Positions 42,173 through 53,331 of a stretch of DNA of 56,833 nucleotides are shown here, one piece after another. Origin of the DNA: Entamoeba invadens IP1. Lineage: Eukaryota; Evosea; Mastigamoebida; Endamoebidae. A model generated the notes under the pieces. That model did no database searches. It was not told the DNA's origin and saw nothing but the letters and a program-made list of their open reading frames with translations. The stretch lies in the NCBI RefSeq assembly GCF_000330505.1, contig NW_004440112.1:1-56833 (forward strand). The letters are read 5' to 3'. Both the position numbers and the translations under genes were made by a program. Numbering within the stretch: the stretch's first letter is position 1; every line of letters starts with the position of its first letter.

Positions 42173-44501
42173 TAGTCAGCTAAAAAACCACTTGTGGAAT
42201 AAAACCACTTGGATAAATAAAATGGTTCTTTTTTAACAAATTTATAGTTTTAAGTATAGTTTAAGTTTTTTAAAAAAATTCTATTTTAAGTGTCAACTTT
42301 ACATAAAAATAGAAAGACCACCATATTATATCATTTTCAAATTGTCTTTTTACTTTTTTGTTTTTTAAATTATTTTTTGTGATATGAAATGGTTATTTGC
42401 CGGGGCTATTAAGAGACTTATTCAAAAAAATAAAAAAAATTGTTTTTTTATCTGAGAAATTAACATTAAAACTATTTTAACGAGTGCCGTTTTGGCTACA
42501 AAAATTAATCAAATTTTGTTATTATAAAATGTTATTCAACCAAAAAAAAACGTTAAGACTCAAACCTTTGGCTGAACCTTTGTTCAACACCCCCTCTGTA
42601 ATTTATTTTGTTTTTTAGTCATGTTTATTGGGTTCATAACTTGAATACACCTTGTTGGCAACACAATAACGCTGAACAAACGCAATGTGAATTTGTTTTT
42701 TAAACGGTTCGATAACGCTCAATAATTTATATTTCATTGTTATAATCACTACATTTTTATTACATCCCCCCTCTTAACCAATACCTATTTTTTTAAAGTG
42801 CATTCGTCGGCCAAAACCCAATTTGATATTTTCAAACACATTTCCACAATGTTTTGATGTGGGTAACAACCCATCATTTTATTATTTCACTGTCAAGCAT
42901 CAGCGCAACGAATGTGTGCTGTTTGTGTTTGAAAAAAACTCAATCGGTGTGGCATTTTTTAAATTAATGTAAATTAAAACAACTTAGTCTGAATATTATA
43001 AATTAATAATCACAAGTGGTTTTGTGAATTTCGGTTTGCCCCCATTGTTTTTGACATTTTTTCTGAAATTTGCTATTTTTAGTCAAACATCATAATAGTG
43101 TCAAGTTTTCATGTTGTGTTTAAAGTAAAATGTTTCCAAGTGGTTTTAGTTGTCGCCATTTTTTTACAAAAATATTGTTTGTTTGACTCCTTACAAAACT
43201 TTTTGGTAAAAAATCAAAACAAAATATCAAATTAATGGTTGCAATTATAAGTGTATGCCAAAAAAGAGACACAAAAACAAAGTTTTAAAACTCGACATTT
43301 TGAATATTAGTGGAAAGAAACATCAAATAAACAATATGGAAGATGTTTCCTTGTGGTTTTTTTGCCGAGTGGGTGGATAAATTGAATAATAAATGCAAAC
43401 ATTAAAAAATGGTAAAGATTTATCATTAGAATACCAAGTAAAATGTTCACAAGTGGTTTTTATTGCCGGGTTGATAGTTCTGCCAAAAATGCATTTTGAA
43501 AATGATATACTTTTATACTTTAATTGGTTAAAATAATTAATAATATTATTATGTAAATTGCAGCAATAGTTTTAATTTGCCTCGAGTTGATAATTTTATA
43601 AATCAAAAAAATGTAAATAATTATATTGATATAAACAGATAAATTATTAGTTAAATATCGGATAATTAAGATAAAAAAGAAGCAAAAAACATTTAAAAAT
43701 GATGATAAAACACAACCAATAAAGAATAATAAAAGATCTAATATTATAGTTATATTTTTACTATAAATTACTATAATAAAATGGTAATTATATTAATAGT
43801 TAATAAATAGTAATAAATAGCATTTTTCATGTAAAGATAGTTGGGGTTAATAGACAAACAACAAAAAAATAATATAGTTTTTATTAATTCTTACATATAA
43901 AACCAATAATACATAGTAAAATAATCATTAAAGAACTATTAATCTATAAATTATTGTGGGACAATTGGTGTTGTTGTTAAGTGTTTGTAGATTGATCGAT
44001 GTTCGTATCATAGTATGTTTTAACATGTAAGTTTGGTTTCATTTGTTTATCATTCAGTTTTAAATAACCAACAGGACAACAAGTTAGACAACAATAAAAT
44101 TGTATGAACAATTAGAATTCTGTTTAATTATATCAAGTATTTGTGAGGTGTCTCCTCAGCCTTCGGTATATATTTTTTATTACAATCCACAACAATTATG
44201 TGTAAATCGTGGTAATTATTATAATTTATTTTAATTGTTGATATTCTTTTTGTCATTGTTTTATAATTTAATTAATAAAACACTTTAATTACTTTTCAAT
44301 ATTTTTTAATTTAGAAAATAATTTTCGTTTTATTGGTTGTTTCATTTTGCAATAGCAATGGCAATTCTGAATTTTTGTGTGCTTTTTTCTTTTTTATTTT
44401 TTTCCAAAAAACAAAAAATGTAAAAGAATAACATTTTACCATCGAAAACACTAAAGAAATACATGTGGTTTTATTCCACAAGTGGTTTTTTTCGCTGACT
44501 A
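42173..44501. mobile_element. 2.3-kb TIR element with TA flanks and internal TIR-like motifs
   Basis: The left end TAGTCAGCTAAAAAACCACT (42173) and the right end read in reverse (TAGTCAGCGAAAAAAACCAC) match over about 40 bp, including TTGTGGAATAAAACCAC. TA lies outside both ends (42171-42172 and 44502-44503). No transposase ORF is visible in the 2.3-kb body. Copies of the motif ACAAGTGGTTTT recur at 43012, 43136, 43349 and 43448, all in the orientation of the right end and followed by TTGCCG-like sequence. Confidence 0.65.
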
Positions 44502-45040
44502 TATAAACAAAAAGAGAAATATACTTATATTACATAATTATTTGTTTGTTTATCGGTTTTTTTCGTGTGTATTACAATATACATTTTCCCTTTTTTGAAT
44601 GAGTGAAATTATATTTAAATACATAATTTTTTAAAAACATTTTAATCAAAAAAAAACAAAGAAAAAACTATGTTTTTTTAGTGTTAATATTAACAAAAAA
44701 TAATGTTTAATAACATATTTGCAAAAAGGCAATAAACAATCGAATACAACAATAATCAAACAACTATAAATAAAAATATGAAACAACGAAAAGACAATAA
44801 ATGAGATGTGTAGTGAAAGTCAAATATATTTTTGTTAAATTTTAGACAGCCAGTTTATCAATTCATTTATTTTCTAAACTTAACTTGAAGTTTGTTAACA
44901 ATATTTTCCCAAGTTTCATTCAAATTTATTACAAAATCAACTGTATTTATTTACTTTTAGTCCTTTAAAATGATTGATTAAATAATCCAAACATTATTTA
45001 TGTTATTTGGTGTGTTATTGGTTTTAAGATTTCGAAATAA

Positions 45041-45252
45041 AGTCAGTCTAACAACGTTATTTGTTAGGAAACGTTATCTGATTAAATTTTAATGGTTGTT
45101 TTTTGTCTAAACATCAGGCATTAGGTAAAATGTGAAAAAAAACTGGAACAACTGGGATGTATTTTTGGGACTACTTCCCAAATTATTCCATTTTTTATAA
45201 TCCAAAAGGTACCAGATAAAGTTTCCGAGCAAATATCATTGTAAGACTGACT
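45041..45252. mobile_element. 212-bp MITE
   Basis: The left end AGTCAGTCTAACAACGTTAT and the right end in reverse (AGTCAGTCTTACAATGATAT) match over about 40 bp, including a TCGGAAAC/TTAGGAAACGTTATCTG block. ATAA lies outside both ends. The core from about 45105 is shared with 52794-52941. Confidence 0.6.
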
Positions 45253-45442
45253 ATAAAGTTATATTAATTACAACTTTGGGGTATTATCTTTTCTGGTAAT
45301 TTTGCAACATTTTAATCTAAAAGCCACATTAAAAAAAATAAGGTTATTTATTTTATAAATAAATATCCTTTTCAAACTGACTTTATTTTTTTAATTTTTA
45401 ATCGGTTTCTCAATATTAGTTTTATTTTCATTTAAAAATTAT

Positions 45443-45909
45443 ACAATGAAAAATGTCGATTTGTCGTAATTATAATTGTCGAACTTGCTTACAGATCGAG
45501 TATTTACGGGGTGCCAGAAACTTATTGGGTGCCAGAATTATTTTAAGAATTGAAATGAGTTTGGCATTTTTTTCATATCAATTATTACCAAGAAAAAAAA
45601 ACAAATAAAAAACAAAAAATTAAAACCCGAATAATTACATCAATTAATCCTTTAATTTCTTGGCATAAATTAAATACTCTATCCGTAATTGTTGCACAAC
45701 TGGCTAATCATTTTGGTGTACAACAATTAAATTACAGATTCGAGAACAATATTTTGTTCTCGAATCTGTAACTTTTGTTGAATTAAAAACTAAATTATTT
45801 ATAAAAAATAAATTTCAATATTAAAAAGAATTTTCTCGAAAATTCACTTATTTACGACAAATAGATACGTTTTTCTGTTGGATTCACGACAAATAGACGC
45901 CTTTGACTG
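45443..45909. mobile_element. Pogo-like MITE (family A), full-length or nearly so
   Basis: The right end reads CGCCTTTGACTG then TA (45910-45911), the inverse of the CAGTCAAAGGCG terminus at 6020. The left side keeps ATTTGTCGTAATTATAATTG, homologous to 6032-6056, but its terminal CAGTC has decayed. The block GGCTAATCATTTTGGTGTAC and the following AATCTGTAAC are shared with 6065-6120. An internal direct repeat GGGTGCCAGAA occurs twice at 45514-45540. No ORF. Confidence 0.6.
45732..45771. repeat. Perfect 17-bp-arm palindrome
   Basis: TTACAGATTCGAGAACA (45732-45748), six-base spacer, TGTTCTCGAATCTGTAA (45755-45771). Only one arm-like sequence (TCTCAAATCTGTAAC) exists in the homologous element near 6105, so the second arm was gained by inverted duplication or kept only here. 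Confidence 0.85.
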
Positions 45910-46239
45910 TAGATCTACATTATAAATAGAGTAATAATGTAATAGTAATAAATGGGTAACAAGGATTAATTGGGTTACAGATTTATTTTAAGTAATTTAA
46001 TAAGTCTTTAATAGAAATTGTTTTTTTGTGAAAAAAAATAGAAGTGTTGTTTTGTTAAAATGTTATTAAAAAATTTTGGAAAAACATATTTGCTTTTTAT
46101 GGTAAATAAACTATACATAATATTATATTAATATCAATTAGAACTATAATAACATTAAAATTGGTTGAAAATATAAAATACATTTTTTAATAATGTATAA
46201 TAATGAATTGCTTTTTTAATAAATTTAGGGCATACTAGT

Positions 46240-46282
46240 GGATGGACGTCTATCCACTGGATAAACGTCCATCCAGTGGATA
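46240..46282. repeat. Overlapping dyads around CCATCC/CCACTGGAT
   Basis: Two interlocked inverted repeats are present: GGATGGACGT (46240) with ACGTCCATCC (46265), and TATCCACTGGAT (46251) with ATCCAGTGGATA (46271). Either can fold into a hairpin and they exclude each other. The island is GC-richer than the surroundings. Confidence 0.8.
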
Positions 46283-46762
46283 CTCGCTTTTTTGCGGGAT
46301 ACAAACAATTATTTAGTAAAATAAAGTCAATTTTGTCATTAAAACTAAAGATTTTTTGCAAATAATAAAATTACTTTTATTAAAAAATAATATCACCAAA
46401 TGTTGTCATCTGCCACATTACTACGTTATTATTATCATTCAATATGTTAATTATTATATTTTTATTAACCGATTAACACGTTGGAGTTTATTTTGTGTTT
46501 TTTCCCAGAATTTTTTTCATTAAAACACAACATATAATTTTGCCGAATTATTAAAACAAAATTTTTTAAATAACAATTTCACTGAATAATCTCCAAAATT
46601 CAAAACGATAATATCTGATCGAGTCCTTGATGGAAAAGACGCCTTTGATTATAAAAACTAAAGGTTTAAACAAAAACAGTTCGTTTTTAAAAAATTTTAT
46701 ATCAATATCAAATTGAGTAATATGTTTAACGTTGAATATTATGATAAAGATACTTAATTTTA

Positions 46763-47017
46763 GGGACGATTGTCAAAGTTAATCTTGTTAGAAAAAATAG
46801 ACGTACTAATATCTACAATTGAAAGCATGTATATTTACGATAAAAACACTCTATGAATTAGTGTGGATCAAGTTGATGAAAAGTCACTTCAAGTATCGAC
46901 AAAAACGCTTATTACAAACGTTCTTCGTCTTAGCAAATTACCACAAATTATAAAACACTTGGAGATGGTACAAAATAACAATAATTCGAATATCTTAGTG
47001 ATTTTTGTTATCATTTG
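46763..47017 (+). pseudogene. Possible unidentified coding relic
   Basis: A plus-strand frame with a single internal TGA reads LSKLILLEKIDVLISTIESM, YIYDKNTL, stop, ISVDQVDEKSLQVSTKTLIT, NVLRLSKLPQIIKHLEMVQN. Helical, leucine-patterned and locally GC-richer than the flanks. No family is recognised. Confidence 0.35.
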
Positions 47018-48044
47018 AATATTAATTTTTCTAAAATCACAAGGATAAAAATCCACAAAGGAGCTCAAACAGGTTTTTCCTCTTTTTTTAATTTGTTTAC
47101 ACTCGGCAAAAAAATAAAACATCAACTTTTTTATTTTTTTCATATAAAACTGAAAAAAGGAAGCTCCAACGTGTTAAAATAAACGAGACGCAAAAAAACG
47201 CGTTTAAAAAAATAAAATTGACATTTAGTTATTGTTTTTGTTTAGATAAAATGTGTAAAAAATATTTTTAGATTTTTTTAAATAAAATAACTAACAATTT
47301 TTTTGTAAACCCATTCTGCCGCACAAATCAACGAAAAATGTAATTGTAATAAGTTTGTCTTGCTACTCCGATGTTGTCACAGTTATGATAAAGATTTTTC
47401 TACTCATTACTAGTGTCTGGGAAAAAATTGGTCGATTATGTTTCAGACCTAAAATTAAAATCGCATTAGAATAGTTGTAAAAACCTGGTGTCTGATCTCT
47501 TGCTGTAATGTGAAAACTGTTGAAAAATGCCTCTTATGCAATAGCAAATTTATATGTAAATTATTTTTAGAATTTTTTTCTCATTTTTATATTTATAGAA
47601 AAAACGCAATTATTTGAGTCTCCTGCATTTTGCCAAAGAAAAAAAATACTATTGGCCGGTTAACATTATTATTTTAATTAAACAATTTTTTAATTTACAC
47701 GCTATTTTATAAACAATATCGTTAATTTTTTACTTCAATGAATACATAGATTTCAAAAAAAGTTCTTCGTTATTATCTGTTCATTATTTTAAAAACAACT
47801 CGTTAAATTAATTAATAATAATATCAAAACAAAACTGTTTTTTACATTGATTTTTATAGCGGTTTCAGATAAATGATCTTGTAAATGATACATTGTAATG
47901 ATAAGTAATTTATATTACGATCTACAAAATGTATTCCGATATGCAAAGTATAGTTTTATGTTGGTAGCTGAATTAAAAGTATAGTAAAATGAAAAATGAG
48001 GAACTTGAAATAAAATTGGGTTATTTTTTTCAAACTTTTGGGAG

Positions 48045-48154
48045 ATCGTCCTAAAAAGTTGCAGTGGATGGATCGATTTAGGTGGATGCGTTACAACAGC
48101 CGAGTTAGGTCGAGTACTTCGGGATTATTTGTTTATGGGATTTTTGACGTTTTA
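48045..48154 (+). pseudogene. Possible EF-hand protein relic
   Basis: In one plus-strand frame 48072-48154 reads IDLGGCVTTAELGRVLRDYL and ends with a stop. TAELGxVLR is the helix after the calcium loop in calmodulin-type EF-hands, and an upstream VAVDGSI in another frame could be the loop. Frameshifted and very short, so only suggestive. Confidence 0.35.
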
Positions 48155-49060
48155 AACAAAAACCAAAAATTATATCGGTTATATAAGAAAATTGTTAATT
48201 GAGAAATTACACCGACTATAATTATATGACCGTTATAAAAAAATAAAAAAATAAATATTTTAAAATCACTCTCGTTTTGCTCTATATTATAAAGGGATTC
48301 ATGAGGATTGTTAATTTTTCTGAGGATGGCAAATATCTTAAACATAATTTCTTTCAATTTAGATTTTTTTTGCCTAAGATCAAAAATATATATTTTGAAA
48401 CACATGATTTTCTTTAAAAATGCTATTTATGGATTTTTTGAAAGATGATTCTTTCAGTTGATTTTTACAAAAAAAATAATCTACTTCTATTTTTTGATTT
48501 ACCACAAGACCAACCCTGGTCTAAATGGAAACATTTGACAGACATTGAAATTACCAAAAAGTAGATTTTTTAATCAAAATCACAAAACAAATTAATCAAA
48601 CAATTTTAAATCTTTTTCACAAAAAATACAATTTATTATAAATCAATTTATGATATTTTAAACAATAAAAATTGATAGCAAATAACATATTAATAACGTA
48701 CACTCTATGCGATGACAATTTATGTATTTGCGCAAATTCAAAACGAGAGGTTTTGGATATCGATGAAACAACGATTGATAAATAAACAAATTTGTAAAAT
48801 CATTTTTGTTATAAACGGGTTTATTTATTTTTCAAAACATATATACACAAGAAATATATGTTTATATTATTTTTTTATACAATATTAATTTCAATAGAAA
48901 TGTATCTTTAATTAAATAATCAATTTTATATATTGTTTGGCGTTTTTGTTGTGTTTTGACGATTTTTGATATAATCAATTAACAAAACACACTTTATAAA
49001 AATTCTTTGATAATTTTATTTATAGAATTTTAAATCAATAGTGGCAGTGCTATAAATATC

Positions 49061-49241
49061 TCTGAGGATGGCAAGTCGTGTAACAAACAAACATTGTCAA
49101 CACAGACTTAAACATCTAAAAAGTGAAATGACGTGTTTCCATATTCAAAAATAATAACTTACTCAATATACATTTCAGACAGATGTAAAAGTGTAAACTT
49201 TCTATTTCTGTCATCCTCAGAAAATAATTGCCATCCTCAGA
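49061..49241. mobile_element. Candidate 181-bp MITE with TCTGAGGATGGCAA ends
   Basis: TCTGAGGATGGCAA at 49061 and its exact inverse TTGCCATCCTCAGA ending at 49241; an extra TCATCCTCAGA lies 20 bp inside the right end. The core is A/T-rich and non-coding. No target duplication is clear. Confidence 0.5.
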
Positions 49242-49765
49242 ACTGTAAATCTGTTTAAAACACAAGTTAATATCAAAATGAAACAATCATATTAAAACAT
49301 ACACAATATGATTAACTTTGTTATTATAATAAATTTGAATAATTGCATAAATTACAAAATTATTAATAAATTTGTTATTTTAAAATCACATTTTTAGAAA
49401 ATCAGTGTTTTCGACTTTTTCAATTTTCATTTTGATAAAAAAACAATTATCAATTTAAATGTAAATTTCAATTATTATGTTATAAAGACGGATTCGGAAA
49501 TAATTTCAATAAGTATATAATCATAATGTGAACAAGTTTAATACACAATTTGTTATTTCCCCTCTCAAGTTCGCGAGATATAATTATTGTTTTTGTTCAC
49601 TGATTATTGTGGCGATTTTTTGATTGTATTTAATTTTTTAACATTTATGACAAATTATCACCATTATTTAAAATTGGAACTTTGACTCGAAATATTAAGT
49701 GTAAATTATAACTTGAGTTATGAGAGTGGGCCTTATGGGGAACTGAACCTTATGGATTTGATTTT

Positions 49766-49819
49766 TGTATCCTCAGAAAAATATTTTTTAATAAGGATAG
49801 CTTTAATCCTGAGGATACA
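49766..49819. repeat. Inverted repeat TGTATCCTCAG / CTGAGGATACA
   Basis: Perfect 11-bp arms separated by 32 A/T-rich bases, followed by a third TATCCTCAAGAAA copy at 49823. The TCCTCAG word links it to the MITE at 49061. Confidence 0.7.
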
Positions 49820-50470
49820 CATTATCCTCAAGAAACCCTTAAATATTTTTTTGAATTAATTGTGTTATTCCAAGTAAAGTATTTCCTTTTATTTTTTTCT
49901 TCCATACCAATCAGGGCAATCCAAACCGTAACAATTTGTGCACTGCGTGGCATTTTTGTGACGTGGCAAACCAAAAAGACAAAAATGATAATTTCTTTTT
50001 TTTTCTTTCTGATTTACATTTTTTTGCTCTGTGGGAAACAATGAAAAACTGAAAATAATATTAAAATTTATTGTTTAAGAGTAAATTATAACGAAAATAA
50101 ATTTTATTAATGAATACTTGTTGGATAGTCAAGTATGTGACATAGAATGGTGATGACGAGATAGTTCATATTGATGACCACTCTAATTTATGTTGCCCTA
50201 AGTTATTTATTTAACCAGACAGTTGGGTGTTATACAGTTGAATTCTTTATACTAATAACAGACATTGAAAAATATAAACTAATACAAAACATAATAAATA
50301 AAAAACATAATATAACTCGAAAAATTTGACATGTTTGGGATCGGATCCACAACTAAACAGGTTATAAGAAGCATTATTTAAATTAAATAATTAACCTTCG
50401 CACTTTTTGGAATATAATAAAAACAATTGACTCGTGTTGAATGTTTTTTAAGTTAATAAAAAATCAACAA

Positions 50471-51091
50471 TTAATAATGGACGGAATAAAGTTCGACAAC
50501 ATAAAATAAATAAGGAGACGAATAAAGATGTAAGAGATATCTCTGAAATCTCGATCTGAATATTCCCGCGCAGTTGAAATACTCTCCTACTGGTCCGTTG
50601 TCAGCTTCCTCTTTCTCTTCGACATCCCCATCATCTGAAGTTTCTGATGTATCATCACAAACATCATCTGGCTGGTCCACATCGTAAGTTTCGATGTGTG
50701 AAGAAATGAATTTAAACATGTCACGTGGCATGCTATTTCTATAAATAGATTTTCCGTGGTCGATTGACCAAAGCTCTTCCACGGGATTAATGACATCATG
50801 GTGAGTTTCCATGTAGAGAAGAATTCCTAGGTACCTCAGGATGCTCGTTTTAGAAAGTTTGTTATCATCAGTCTTATGTTCTTTGGCTATTTTTTTATTT
50901 GAAAACAATAAAAGGTTATTTGTTATCTCTTCACAAAAAAACAACCTAAAACACTCAACTTCAGTTAAATTACTTCTTTTGGGATCAAACGAGTAAGTCG
51001 GATTATGCGAAGCTTTAACGGGTCGTGAGCCTTTTTGTGATTCTCCTTCTTTCTTCCATTTAAATGTGCCAACAATCTCGTCTTCTTGCAT
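50471..51091 (-). pseudogene. piggyBac-like transposase, N-terminal fragment
   Basis: A 206-residue frame with ATG at 51091. The block LTEVECFRLFFCEEITNNLL, then KTSILRYLGILLYMETHHDV, EELWS and RNSMPRDMFKFISSHIETYD, has the order of the piggyBac (DDE_Tnp_1_7) N-terminal domain: F..fF.dei, flGi.l.mg, yWs, msr.rF. It then passes into an acidic run (DDVCDDTSETSDDGDVEEKE) and unrelated sequence. The catalytic Asp residues and the Cys-rich C-terminus are absent, so this is a 3'-truncated copy. TTAA targets and terminal repeats were not found. Confidence 0.6.
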
Positions 51092-52165
51092 AAGGTTTAT
51101 GTTTTTTAATTCGATAAAAATGTTTGCGATAGAAATTTATTGTTTTAATTTAACATATTATAATATTACATTGATTTACATATATATAATAAATAATAAT
51201 ATTACTATAAAAAACGATCAATAAATAATTTATTAAATATTATTGAATTGTATAAAAATAATCTAAATTAATAAAAAAACATTATAAATAAATTTATACT
51301 TTAGATTATATTTATTTTAAAATAATACAAATTATAACTAATTTTCATTGTTATTATTGATTATATTTATAATTCAAACTAATTTAAAAATGAATTATTA
51401 GCTTGTTTTTATGTTTCATTGAGTGGAATTATTTTCAAACGTTTGATGGATAAATATATTTTTCGTTGTCTTGAATCCAAATTAATATACATTAATTTAC
51501 AATAATAAATAAATAATTGTAAAAATATACTATTGCTACTTTTTGAAATCCATCAAAAAAATAAAAATTGATTCAAATTTCTCAATTAAACCAAATAAAC
51601 AAAACAACTTTTTTGTTTTATTTTTAAAATATACACAACTACGTTAATATAATAATTATAATAGAAACTTATTAGTAAACGATTTTATTATTTTTTATAA
51701 ATACAACAACACAATTGATAATAGTTTTAAGAAAATTGGTTTTTTAAACAGATTGTGTTTAGTATCGATTATATTTTTCTTCTACTATCAATAATTATTT
51801 AAATAATATATTTATTTCAATAAATGGTAATATAATGTTGTTGTATATAAAAAAAATAATTATCGAAAAACAGAAACATACTTGACAAAAAAAACAAGAA
51901 GAATTAAAAAGAATAGAATAATTAGAGATTGATTACAATCGAATTTATAGTTCAAATAAAAACATTACAAACCAACATAATAATTCAGGACAAATTGTTG
52001 CAAATTATCTTATTTTTTTTCTTGTGTTTTTATCGTTATTTCCTGAAAGTACACGTAATTGTGTTCCATTCATAGTAATAAATTAAAAACAAAAGACTTG
52101 TTTTCCATGTTTATAAATAAAAATAAAAAACATAAACTAATTATTTTGTGAATTTTAAACACAAA
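51092..52165. other. Gene-free AT-rich region
   Basis: About 1 kb of nearly pure A/T sequence; nothing recognisable. Confidence 0.5.
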
Positions 52166-52492
52166 TTAGTGTTTACTACATTGCTCTAGACATCAACAGA
52201 GAAATGCAGAAGGCTTACCCATCATCAGAATTTAGGAAATCACATTAACTATCAAATGGTGAAGTCATCACCGTTGGAAACGAGAGATTCAGATGTCCAG
52301 AAGCACACCACTAGCCATCATTTATTGGTATGGAAGCATCAGATATCCACGAGACAACTTACAACTCAATCACAAGGTGCAATGTCGATATCAGAAACAA
52401 GTTATATCAAGCATCGTCTCCTATGATTGAATTTAATGTACCCAGGCATTAACTACAGACAAGAGAAGGAGAAAGTTGCAGATGAGAAATGA
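52166..52492 (+). pseudogene. Actin fragment
   Basis: The plus strand encodes [69 protein letters not shown] and, after a small deletion and shift, MYPGI. These match actin residues of about 215-310 in order ([46 protein letters not shown]). At least three stops and frameshifts are present. A non-actin tail (NYRQEKEKVADEK) follows to a TGA at 52492. Confidence 0.85.
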
Positions 52493-53331
52493 TTAAGCAA
52501 AATCAAGGCTGTTTATTTTTGGCTCAATATAATTATATTTGTGCAGGTGTTTATTTGGTTCAATTTTAATAATTATTGTTATAATCAATCATAAAATATC
52601 TAATAATTCAACTATCAACAATATTATTCAAAAAAATAATTATAACTGAACAATTATTTTTGATTATTTCGAATAGAGTCCTAATACTTTTCAAGTGCTT
52701 TTGGCAAATGAGCTTAGGATAACGTTTTCCCATAAATTCAATCTAGGATCAGTCTTTTAATGTCATATGGTGGACAAAAAAATACCTCCATTGTTGTCTA
52801 AACATCGGGCATTAGGTAAAGCGTGAAAAAACTCAAAAAAGTTGGGATGGATTTTTGGGAATGCTTTCCGAATTATTCAATTTTTATGGTCCAAAAGGCA
52901 CCAGATAACGTTTGAGACCAGATAACGTTGTAAGACTGACTATATTTAATATTACACAGAGTCAATTTATTTAGGTTATCTGTTCGAAAATGTTATCTAG
53001 TACTTTTTTAAATAATTAAACAGTTATTTTTGTAAAATTTCCATAAATTATAATTTCATTGTTTCAGTTTTTTTCATATTGTTCGAGTTGTTACATAATT
53101 CACATTATTTAAATAAAAACACAACTTTTACTTCAAAACAGATAACTATTTTAGAGTGACTTTATTCATTTCAATTATTATTGAAATAAAAATAATTTCG
53201 GCATCAAAAAGTTATATTGAAATAAATAAAGTTAAGAATTTGATAATTTGATATTAAGTGTCGTTTTAAATTATTTCGCAACTTGTTTACCATTTTCATT
53301 CTTAAAAGGAAATGAATGGGTTTTAATTTTT
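52493..53331. other. Repeat-rich spacer
   Basis: Contains a second copy (52794-52941) of the MITE family seen at 45041-45252 and, to its right, GTTATCTGTTCGAAAATG (52977) facing an inverted ATAACTATTTTAGAGTGAC (53145), probably another worn member. No gene. Confidence 0.45.
52794..52941. repeat. Diverged partial copy of MITE 45041-45252
   Basis: Shares GTCTAAACATCxGGCATTAGG, the TTTTTGGGA...CTTCC block, ACCAGATAA and the terminal AAGACTGACTATA with the 45041 element, about 80 percent identical. The opposite terminus is not recognisable. Confidence 0.65.

Larger units (their letters stand above)
44504..48000. other. Repeat-rich region without intact genes
   Basis: Outside the MITEs, dyads and the relic listed separately, the DNA is A/T-rich and uninformative. 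Minus-strand open frames at 46155-46361 and 46889-47143 show no domain; the second is antisense to the better coding relic at 46763-47017. Confidence 0.4.
48155..50470. other. AT-rich region with a CTGAGGATGGCAA repeat family
   Basis: Contains the inverted pair at 49061-49241 and the hairpin at 49766-49819, plus another single copy of TTTCTGAGGATGGCAAA at about 48316. No gene is supported; the frames at 48133-48405 and 49862-50044 have no domain. Confidence 0.45.

Noticed and set aside
46889..47143. 84-codon minus-strand frame
   Set aside because: The plus strand of the same region has a better coding appearance; no domain in the minus-strand frame.
49862..50044. 60-codon plus-strand frame
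   Set aside because: TTG start, Phe/Ile-rich, no domain.
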